Positions 1-6,226 of a stretch of DNA of 23,679 bases are shown here, one piece after another. Origin of the DNA: DAIOGN01 sp036745245 (GTDB lineage Bacteria; Zixibacteria; MSB-5A5; JAUVRN01); assembly GCA_036745245.1 (NCBI GenBank), contig DAIOGN010000038.1, forward strand, positions 1-23,679, written 5' to 3'. The notes under the pieces are model-generated. The model was not told where the DNA came from. It searched no databases and saw only the letters and a list, made by a program, of their open reading frames with translations. The translations under genes were made by a program, and so were the position numbers. Position 1 is the first letter of the stretch. Every line of letters begins with the position of its first letter.

Positions 1-766
1 CGAGACCTTCGAGCAAGTCTCCCAATTGATCCAGGGGCCACTGCGTCATACGGTCGGACTGCGCATGGGCCGGATCGGGGTGAGTCTCCAGAAAGATGCC
101 GTCCACACCCGCCGCGAGCGCGGCTCGCAGCAGAAGCGGAATGAATTCGCGATCGCCCCCGGAACTTCCGGCCTCGGCGCCGGGCCGCTGGACGGAGTGG
201 GTCGCGTCGAAGATCACCGGGCAGCCTGTCGTCTTCATGATCTGCAGCGACCTGAAGTCCACCACCAGATCCCGGTAGCCGAACGATGTACCCCGCTCGG
301 TGAGCAGCACTTCTCTCGCCCCGGCACCACGCGCCTTGTCGGCGATGAGGCCCATGTCGGCGGCCGCCAGGAACTGTCCCTTTTTGATGTTCACGGGCAG
401 GCCGGTGCGCGCGGCAGCTTCCACGAGCTCAGACTGTCGGCAGAGGAACGCAGGAATCTGGATCAGATCGCACACGCCAGAGACCATCCGGACCTCGGCC
501 ACTTCGTGCACATCTGTCGTGATTCGCAGGTCGAACTGGGTCTTCACCTTGGATAGTATTCCCAGGGCCTCCTGGTCGCCGATGCCACGAGGGGACGTGG
601 CCGAAGTTCGATTCGCCTTTCGGTACGAGCCCTTGTACACGAGGTTAAGCTTATGCCTGGCAGACAGTTCCTTCACCTTCTCGGCGACCCTGGCGCAGGT
701 GTCCCAGCTTTCGATGAGGCACGGCCCGGCGATGAACAAAAGCCCCCTGGACCTGTCGGTAAGCAT
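1..766 (-). CDS. kdsA: 3-deoxy-8-phosphooctulonate synthase (partial, C-terminus off window)
   Basis: KdsA condenses arabinose-5-phosphate with phosphoenolpyruvate to make KDO-8-phosphate, the precursor of the inner-core sugar of lipopolysaccharide, in the cytoplasm. About 255 residues are visible; the family is usually about 265-285, so only the last 20-30 residues are missing. The reading shows IAGPCLIES near the N-terminus, YRKANRTS, ITTDVHE, IQIPAFLCRQ, NIKKGQFLA, LTERGTSFGY, VVDFRSL, IFDATHSVQ and ETHPDPAHAQSD, all KdsA blocks. The cysteine in AGPC (residue 16) is the metal ligand of the metal-dependent KdsA class typified by Aquifex, so this is probably a metalloenzyme. The ATG at 766 is preceded by an in-frame TAG, which supports this start. 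The gene diverges from queC across a 133-bp gap that must hold both promoters. It implies an LPS-bearing outer membrane. Confidence 0.95.
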   Translation of the reverse strand, partial: MLTDRSRGLLFIAGPCLIESWDTCARVAEKVKELSARHKLNLVYKGSYRKANRTSATSPRGIGDQEALGILSKVKTQFDLRITTDVHEVAEVRMVSGVCDLIQIPAFLCRQSELVEAAARTGLPVNIKKGQFLAAADMGLIADKARGAGAREVLLTERGTSFGYRDLVVDFRSLQIMKTTGCPVIFDATHSVQRPGAEAGSSGGDREFIPLLLRAALAAGVDGIFLETHPDPAHAQSDRMTQWPLDQLGDLLEGL

Positions 767-899
767 ATCCGGCTGAAGCTACGGCATCCCTGTATTCACG
801 GCAACTGCGCGCTCTCGGTGCCGATTGGCATTGAATGCGGGCGCGCCGCGAAGTTGATTTCCCGGCCGATCCCGGGAGCCGGGATCAGGCAACAAGCTC

Positions 900-1551
900 A
901 TGAACGACACCAGGCCTAAAGCCGTGTGCCTCCTCTCCGGAGGCATGGACTCCACCGTCTCTGCCGCCTGGGCGAGCCAGCAGTATGACGTGTACGCACT
1001 CCACGTGGGGTACGGGCAAAAAGCCGCAGCCCGCGAGCGGCGTTGCGCAGAGGACGTGGCGAGACTTTTGAAAGCCCGCGAGTTCCGCGTTACGGAGGTA
1101 CCGTTCCTGCAGGAGCTGGGAGGCTCGGCGCTCACCGACGCGCGGCTTGCCATTCCCACCGGCGCCGTCTCGTCCGGCGAGATCCCCATCACGCAGGTGC
1201 CCTTTCGTAACGGGATCCTCTTATCGCTGGCCGTGGCCTGGGCCGAAGCCATCGATGCCCGCGCCGTGGTGATCGGTGCAGTGGAAGAGGATTCCTCCGG
1301 CTTTCCTCGTCGCGCTGGAACATGCCGTGGACATGGGCACGAAGCCCGACCGCGACATCCGCATCGTGGCGCCACTTGTGCACAAGACTAAAGGTGAAAT
1401 CGTGAGGCTCGGCGTCGAGTTGCGCGCACCGTTTGCGGCTTCCTGGTCGTGCTACGATGAGGGGCCCCTGCCGTGCAACGAGTGCGAGTCGTGCCTCCTG
1501 CGCGCGAAGGGTTTTCGCGAAGCCGGCGTGCAGGATCCGCTTCTGAAATAA
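900..1551 (+). pseudogene. queC: 7-cyano-7-deazaguanine synthase, frameshifted
   Basis: QueC converts 7-carboxy-7-deazaguanine to preQ0 in queuosine biosynthesis, using ATP and ammonia. The first frame (900 to about 1301) carries the PP-loop LLSGGMDSTV and runs to GAVEEDSSG. The family then expects YPDCR, but the reading jumps to the +1 frame and continues as FLVALEHAVDMGTKPDRDIRI to a stop at 1549-1551. The zinc cysteines at the C-terminus (WSCY, then CNECESC) are intact. The locus is 652 bp; restoring about 20 bp gives 223 residues, the normal QueC length. The lost stretch is roughly six residues. A deletion between two short GGCT repeats would explain it, but that is inference. No other stop or frameshift is seen, so this is either a very recent lesion or an assembly error. 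The ATG at 900 has only a weak ribosome binding site. Confidence 0.88.
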
Positions 1552-1553
1552 AC

Positions 1554-1662
1554 AAAAAGGGGCCAGCACACTTTTCCCTGGTAGGGGTCTGACCCTCAGG
1601 CGCTTCACGGCGCCCGGACCCTCCACTCGACCTTGCGGGAAAAAGTGTGCTGGCCCCTTTTT
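1554..1662. repeat. REP/REPIN-like palindromic element, copy 1
   Basis: The left arm (1554-1578) and right arm (1637-1662) are inverted copies of AAAAAGGGGCCAGCACACTT with a one-base length difference. They enclose about 58 bases that contain GGGTCTGACCC and a GGCGC/GCGCC pairing. The element begins 3 nt after the queC stop. It has an A-run on the left and a T-run on the right, so it reads as a stem followed by a T-tract on both strands. It could act as a bidirectional terminator. The same arms recur at 2101-2182. Such paired palindromes are typical of REP elements mobilised by RAYT (Y1-type) transposases; no RAYT gene is in this window. Confidence 0.85.
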
Positions 1663-1752
1663 CCTTTTACGCATCAAGCTGTGGTTCCGTGTGTCACACT
1701 TGACTCGGGACGGCCCGTGCGGCTCATTGCCCGCAACTTCCCGGAGGATCGT

Positions 1753-2085
1753 ATGCTAAAGCGCTTCCTTATCTTCGTGTGTGTAGCCACTGCGGCGTTG
1801 CTGTTGTTTGCCTGCGACGTCGAGAAGCAGATGGACACCATGGTGGACAATCCCAGCTTCGCCGAACCCTTGTTTGCGAAGTTTATGTCCCGAGCGGAAT
1901 TTCAGTCCAAGGCGATCGACACGATCCTGGCCGATCCGGCGATGCGGCAGATGCTGCTCGATAAAGTGGTGGTCAATCCTCAGTACGCCGAGGCGCTGGC
2001 TCAGCAGCTGATCAGCAATCCCGCCACACGTGATATGGTAAGTCAGCTGATCAACGCCGGGCAGATGCCCGCGGCGACGCCGTGA
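1753..2085 (+). CDS. small putative lipoprotein
   Basis: A 110-residue protein of unrecognised family. The start is fixed by GGAGG seven bases before the ATG at 1753. Residues 1-20 form a lipoprotein signal peptide (positive MLKR, hydrophobic core, LLLFA) followed by Cys21, a plausible lipidation site. The mature part is short and helical, with a repeated pattern: VDNPSFAEPLFAKFM, ADPAMRQMLLDKV, VNPQYAEALAQQL, SNPATRDMVSQL. Each unit is a xNPxxxxxhhxxh module of about 15-20 residues. This may form a small helical repeat, perhaps binding another envelope protein; no function can be named. It is flanked on both sides by palindromic repeat elements, which suggests it is transcribed as a single unit. 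Its promoter would lie within or just after the first element. Confidence 0.8.
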   Translation: MLKRFLIFVCVATAALLLFACDVEKQMDTMVDNPSFAEPLFAKFMSRAEFQSKAIDTILADPAMRQMLLDKVVVNPQYAEALAQQLISNPATRDMVSQLINAGQMPAATP

Positions 2086-2100
2086 GATCTGGGATCAGGG

Positions 2101-2182
2101 AAAAGGGGCCAGCACACTTTTTCATTCAGGCCGTCTCGGAGCACTGAGACCTGTCGCAAGAAAAAGTGTGCTGGCCCCTTTT
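2101..2182. repeat. REP/REPIN-like palindromic element, copy 2
   Basis: The two 23-base arms (2101-2123 and 2160-2182) are perfect inverted repeats and carry the same GGGGCCAGCACACTTTTT core as the element at 1554-1662. The 36-base interior differs and contains a GTCTC/GAGAC pairing. The element sits exactly between two convergent genes: 15 nt after the lipoprotein stop and 5 nt before the stop codon of the SDR gene. With A-runs and T-runs at its outer edges it should terminate transcription from both sides. Confidence 0.87.
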
Positions 2183-2187
2183 TGTTG

Positions 2188-2934
2188 CTAAGCGCTCGAC
2201 CACCCGCCATCGACGACGATCACCTGGCCGTTGATCCAGCGGGCTTTTGAAGTGCACAGGAACACCACCACATCGGCGATCTCTTCCGCGGTTCCGATGC
2301 GCCCCATGGGTGTGCGATCCACCACCTGCTGCACCAACTCATCGAAGTTGGGGAACACCTTCAGCGCGTCGGTGTCCACCCAGCCGCCTGACACTGCGTT
2401 CACGGTGATCTGACGCTTGGCCAACTCGTGGCACAGATAGTGCACGAGCGTTTCGATGGCGGCCTTTGATACACCCGTGGCGGAATAGCCCGGGATGTAG
2501 CGGTGCGCCCCCAACGACGAGAGCGCCACGATTCGCCCGTGGTCGGGCATGTGCTTCTCGATCGCCTGAGTGAGAAACAGAAATGCCTGCGCGTTGGTGC
2601 GCATGGGCAGGTCCCAGGTTTTCTCATCTACATCGAGCACATACTTGTAGGTGCCCAGGGCGGCGTTTGAAACGAAGATGTCGATCTTGCCGAAATCGCG
2701 AATCACCTCGTTCACGAGGCTGGCCAGCTTCTCAGTGCGTCCGATATTGGCGCGATAGGAGCGGCACTTCACTCCCTTGGCCTCGAGCAGATCGATGGTC
2801 TCGGCCGCGGCGTCGCGGCTGCGAAAGTAATTGATGGCAACATCGCAGCCCAGGTCGGCCAGCTTCAGAGCCACCTGTTTGCCGATACCTTTGGTGCCGC
2901 CGGTGATGAATGCCGTCTTTCCTTTCAGCTCCAC
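2188..2934 (-). CDS. SDR-family oxidoreductase, FabL-type enoyl-ACP reductase-like
   Basis: A 248-residue classical short-chain dehydrogenase. The nucleotide-binding TGGTKGIG lies at residues 11-18, NAA at 90-92, the catalytic serine region SSLG at 139-142, and Tyr150 and Lys157 are six residues apart. SSLGAHRYIPGYSATGVSKAA and the later VNAVSGGWVDTDALKVFPN closely follow Bacillus FabL (enoyl-ACP reductase III), which also has SSLG-RY and VNAVSGG-DTDALK-FPN. NADPH-dependent reduction of trans-2-enoyl-ACP in fatty-acid synthesis is therefore the likeliest role. Other FabG-like or sugar-alcohol SDRs cannot be excluded. The start is a GTG at 2934, preceded by AGGAGG at a spacing of 7. The gene stands alone, convergent with the small lipoprotein gene and divergent from rpsU. 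Confidence 0.82.
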   Translation of the reverse strand: MELKGKTAFITGGTKGIGKQVALKLADLGCDVAINYFRSRDAAAETIDLLEAKGVKCRSYRANIGRTEKLASLVNEVIRDFGKIDIFVSNAALGTYKYVLDVDEKTWDLPMRTNAQAFLFLTQAIEKHMPDHGRIVALSSLGAHRYIPGYSATGVSKAAIETLVHYLCHELAKRQITVNAVSGGWVDTDALKVFPNFDELVQQVVDRTPMGRIGTAEEIADVVVFLCTSKARWINGQVIVVDGGWSSA

Positions 2935-3067
2935 GATGCCACCTCCTTGAGATCCGGTCTGCGTAGACCCTCAGCAGACATGGCCGCCATCGGCCTAAGG
3001 CATGGGCCAATATGGGATTAGCCACAAGCCGGGGTCAACCCTGCGCCACCTTCGGGAACCGGCCGCG

Positions 3068-3073
3068 TATAAT
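3068..3073 (+). promoter_or_regulatory. putative -10 box upstream of rpsU
   Basis: A perfect TATAAT lies about 66 bases before the rpsU start. No convincing -35 hexamer is visible 16-18 bases upstream, so this is only a candidate promoter element. Confidence 0.35.
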
Positions 3074-3138
3074 CAATAGAGACAGGCCGAAGAACAGTCA
3101 TCCGGGCCCCCGCCCACGGAAACAGGAAGGTGATGATC

Positions 3139-3351
3139 ATGGCCCAGGTCAGAATAAAGAGCAACGAGTCGTTTGAGCACGCCCTAAGGCGTTTTGTGAA
3201 TTACTGCAAGCGGGATGGGATACTGGCGGATATCAGGGCACACGACCACTTCGAGAAGCCTTCCGAGAGGCGGAAGCGCAAGTTGAAGGCGGCCAGGCGG
3301 AGAATGCTGAAGCTGAAGTGGCGGGCTGAAAGCTCTCTCAGCAGCTCGTAG
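3139..3351 (+). CDS. rpsU: 30S ribosomal protein S21
   Basis: A 70-residue, strongly basic protein. The pattern NESFEHALRRF, then Cys, then GILADIR, then HFEKPSERRKRKLKAARR is diagnostic of S21, the small late-assembling protein of the 30S subunit that supports translation initiation. The ATG at 3139 is chosen because AGGAAGG ends eight bases before it; GTG 3130 and ATG 3133 are in frame but overlap or crowd the ribosome binding site. The C-terminus (ESSLSSS) is unremarkable. The gene is monocistronic here, with a TATAAT upstream and no clear hairpin terminator before the convergent phosphatase gene, whose stop is 135 bases away. Confidence 0.92.
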   Translation: MAQVRIKSNESFEHALRRFVNYCKRDGILADIRAHDHFEKPSERRKRKLKAARRRMLKLKWRAESSLSSS

Positions 3352-3486
3352 TCGACGAAAGCGAGACCGGAGCCGTGCACACCGGCACAGGACCCGTTTC
3401 GATCTACGAACCCGGGCATCGCTGCCGTAGGATCGTGATCTCGCTCATCCAGCTTCCGCAGGAACTATGGGTTCGGACCCAGAAGC

Positions 3487-5532
3487 TCAGCCGATGCGTC
3501 GAACCACGACCACGGTTGTATCATCGGCATTCATATTCGTGCCGGCATACGCCTTCAACGCAGCGATGATCGCCTCCACCTGGTCCTGTGCTCTTAAGTG
3601 TCGACACTGACGGGCCACCTGCACGAGTCGATCGGTCTGGAACTGTTCGCCTGAAGCGTCTTCCGCTTCCACCAGGCCGTCTGAATAGAGAATAACGACC
3701 TGCCCTACCTCGAGTCCCATCCGAACCGACGGAAAGGCCGCGCCCTGAAAGGGTCCCATGATCATCCCGCTGGCCTCCAGCCAGTGGATGCTCTCATCGG
3801 CCTGGATGCTCAAGGCGGGGTTGTGACCGGCGCTGCAGTATTCAAGCGTGTGCTTTTCCGAATCGAGCAACGCCGCGAACACGGTCACAAAACGGCTCAT
3901 CTCGATCGTTGAATTCAGGGCATCATTCACGCTCGTGAATAAATCCGACAGCCCGCTCGGAGCCTCCAGGTGGAGCCTGCTCTCCGACCGCATGAGAGAC
4001 TGACAAACGGCCATGAGAAGGGACGCCGGCATACCCTTGCCCGATACGTCACCGAGGGTAATGAGCACACGATTGCCGGGCAGCACAATGAAGTCAAAAA
4101 AGTCGCCCCCCACATCTCGTGCCGCCTCATTGTACCCCGCCAGTTCGTAATTTGCAATGAGGGGCGGGGACTCGGGCAACAGCCTTCGCTGAACTGCTTG
4201 TGCCACCACCAGTTCTTCCCTGAGTACGGCCAGTGAAGATTCCTTGTCGCGCAGAATTGTGAGCAGCTGGCCCTGCTCCTGAATGACGGAGCTCTGTTCC
4301 TTTACTGAATAGAAGGCGCTGTAAAGAAAAAGCACGGCACCCGCTGCCAGGGCCGGCGTGGCATGGAGAATCCAACTGGTCGAAAACAGCGCCAGATCCG
4401 CGGTCAGCACGGAGGCGAGAACCGCCAGTCCGGCCAGTAGCCTCAGTCCCGTGCGCCGGATCGAGAGCATTAGAAAGAAACATGCACCGACAGAGGCATA
4501 GAAGGTCCATTGGATGGGCGCGGGCACCGCGGCCAACGTGGCGTCTTGCAAAATCGCGGCAATCATGTCGGCGTGTATGTATACGCTGGGACGCCGGTGG
4601 CCAAATGGAGTCGGAGAGAACTCGGCCGGATAGTAGGTCGGCGAATTGTAGCCCACGAGTACGATTTTGTCGCGGAAGAAGCCGTCGGCCAGTTTGTGGC
4701 TGTTGAGCTTATCCCATAGTTCCAGAAGTGAATGATGCTCAAAGTGCGACTCGGCGGAGAAGAACCTCAGATAGGACCGGCCCTCCCGGTCTGCGGGAAT
4801 ATGGTAAGGGCCCAACTGAAGACGGCTGCCATTGTACGATACGCCTGAGCGGGAGAGGCCCAGGTAGGCGCGCAGAGCTTCGAGCGAGAGTGCCGCCAGA
4901 CGCACTCCGTACACGTCTGTCCACATCGGGATCTCGCGAGGAATCCGTGTGGAGCCCATGTACACGCCGATATGCCCCAGATGCTGGTAGCCGCAGAGAA
5001 GCTCGGGGAGTGGCAGGGGTGCCTGAGATGCCACAGGGGCCTCCACGTTGTCCACTCGGTAGCCCAGGCTCTCCAGACACCCGAGGGCCGGGGGTGAGGA
5101 TGGACCCGATCGGGAAGCATCCATGGAGACATGCAGTGCGTGAACGATTCTGCCGCCGTGCTGTCTCAGGACCGCGGTCAGCAGCTGGTCATGGCTCGCT
5201 GAGTAAGGGTCCTGCCCCTCGAAGTAAAGATCCAGCACGATCGTCCGCGCATCCAGTGAGGGAGAGGCAAGCTCGGCCAGAAGCAGGGCGATCTGGTCCC
5301 GTCCGATCGGCGCGCGGCCGCCGTAGGCCTGGAGCGTGGCTTCGTCGATCTCGATGATGGCGATGCGGGGTTCGAAGATCTCCTCCGAGGCCATCCGGTA
5401 CCAGACGGACTCGAGTATCTCCTCTGCGGAATTGAACAGGGGGTTGTGGGCCAGCAGCGTGAACAGGACAAGAACGACAACGGTGACGACGAGGAATCGT
5501 CTATTCGCCGCTTGGACGGCCAGCCGTGGCAT
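3487..5532 (-). CDS. CHASE2 sensor domain - SpoIIE/PP2C-type serine/threonine phosphatase
   Basis: A 681-residue membrane signalling protein. One transmembrane helix lies at about residues 12-28 and an extracytoplasmic CHASE2-type domain at about 30-335 (IAIIEIDEATLQAYG, ARTIVLDLYF, FFRDKIVLVGYNSPTY, VYIHADMIAAIL). Three helices follow at about 341-358, 364-384 and 390-409, then a coiled-coil linker at 411-450 ending AQAVQRRLLP. The C-terminal phosphatase has DVGGDFFDF (473-481), LGDVSGKGMPA (493-503), SAGHNPA (567-573), YSDGLVEA (616-623) and NADDTTVVVV (668-677), so the metal-binding aspartates are all present. RsbU/SpoIIE-type phosphatases usually dephosphorylate an anti-anti-sigma (STAS) protein; no such partner is in the window. 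The start overlaps the stop of the upstream TPR gene by 32 bases, making this the last gene of the leftward operon, probably translationally coupled. Confidence 0.93.
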   Translation of the reverse strand: MPRLAVQAANRRFLVVTVVVLVLFTLLAHNPLFNSAEEILESVWYRMASEEIFEPRIAIIEIDEATLQAYGGRAPIGRDQIALLLAELASPSLDARTIVLDLYFEGQDPYSASHDQLLTAVLRQHGGRIVHALHVSMDASRSGPSSPPALGCLESLGYRVDNVEAPVASQAPLPLPELLCGYQHLGHIGVYMGSTRIPREIPMWTDVYGVRLAALSLEALRAYLGLSRSGVSYNGSRLQLGPYHIPADREGRSYLRFFSAESHFEHHSLLELWDKLNSHKLADGFFRDKIVLVGYNSPTYYPAEFSPTPFGHRRPSVYIHADMIAAILQDATLAAVPAPIQWTFYASVGACFFLMLSIRRTGLRLLAGLAVLASVLTADLALFSTSWILHATPALAAGAVLFLYSAFYSVKEQSSVIQEQGQLLTILRDKESSLAVLREELVVAQAVQRRLLPESPPLIANYELAGYNEAARDVGGDFFDFIVLPGNRVLITLGDVSGKGMPASLLMAVCQSLMRSESRLHLEAPSGLSDLFTSVNDALNSTIEMSRFVTVFAALLDSEKHTLEYCSAGHNPALSIQADESIHWLEASGMIMGPFQGAAFPSVRMGLEVGQVVILYSDGLVEAEDASGEQFQTDRLVQVARQCRHLRAQDQVEAIIAALKAYAGTNMNADDTTVVVVRRIG

Positions 5533-6226
5533 AGGTAATCCAGTAGAGGCTTGCCGCTAGATCCTTGGCCATGGCGGCCTTGCCACCCGCGGGCGTAATC
5601 TCCTCACGTTCGGCGGGAGCCACCACCGATGGTGGGAGCGTATCCGTGCTGTCGACAGCGTTCTGACTTCGAACGACGGCCGAATCGCGCCGGGCCCTGG
5701 CCAGGTCGAGCAGGCGCAGGATCTCAAGCTGGCTCAATTTGGACGGATCCCCTTTGCGGATATCGATGTCCTCGAGGTCGACCTTCATCACGCTTCGCAG
5801 GCCTGGATCCTGGGGGAGATAGCCCAGGACGTGCTGCATTTTCTCCACGGCGTCGTCTGTTTGTCCCGCCAGATACGAGGCCACCGCCCAATTGTAGAGA
5901 GGTGCGCGAAACGCCGAATCGAGCGAGAGCGCCTGTCGGTATTGAGAAACAGCAGAGTCGAGGTACCCCTGGCAAACGAGATAATTGCCGAGATTGTTCA
6001 GAATGATCGGGCTGGTAGGATTGTGCGAAACTGCTGAATCCAGGTGCTCCTTGGCATGTGGCCAGTCGCTGCGAAGCGCCCCCATGACTCCCAGGTCGTT
6101 GAACATGCCGGCAAGAGAGTCGCGAGCAGAAGCGCCCGCGGCAGGCCCAGCTGAAGCCGAGAGTCCCACCCAGACCGTAAGAGCGGCCGGTAGTCTCCAG
6201 ATCAGGTTCCGTCTCAGTAGTACCAT
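5501..6226 (-). CDS. exported TPR-repeat protein
   Basis: A 241-residue protein. The ATG at 6226 is chosen because it gives a signal peptide (MVLLRRNLIWRLPAALTVWV..., cleavage near residue 34) and a 13-base overlap with the stop of the upstream gene. Residues about 38-145 hold roughly three tetratricopeptide repeats (NDLGVMGALRSDWPHAKEHLDSAV, LNNLGNYLVCQGYLDSAVSQYRQAL, YNWAVASYLAGQTDDAVEKM). The tail (about 160-241) is charged and low in structure, with no recognised domain. TPRs mediate protein-protein contacts, so this is likely a periplasmic adaptor between the barrel protein encoded upstream and the CHASE2 phosphatase encoded downstream. That link is inferred from the overlapping gene arrangement only. 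An in-frame reading continues upstream to about 6370 but lies inside the preceding gene and has no secretion signal at its start. Confidence 0.85.
   Translation of the reverse strand: MVLLRRNLIWRLPAALTVWVGLSASAGPAAGASARDSLAGMFNDLGVMGALRSDWPHAKEHLDSAVSHNPTSPIILNNLGNYLVCQGYLDSAVSQYRQALSLDSAFRAPLYNWAVASYLAGQTDDAVEKMQHVLGYLPQDPGLRSVMKVDLEDIDIRKGDPSKLSQLEILRLLDLARARRDSAVVRSQNAVDSTDTLPPSVVAPAEREEITPAGGKAAMAKDLAASLYWITYATAGRPSGE

Noticed and set aside
26..776. Several plus-strand open frames over the first 0.8 kb
   Set aside because: They are shadows of kdsA on the minus strand, which shows all family motifs.
4728..5357. Plus-strand open frame of about 209 codons
   Set aside because: Arginine- and proline-rich shadow of the CHASE2 domain coding strand.
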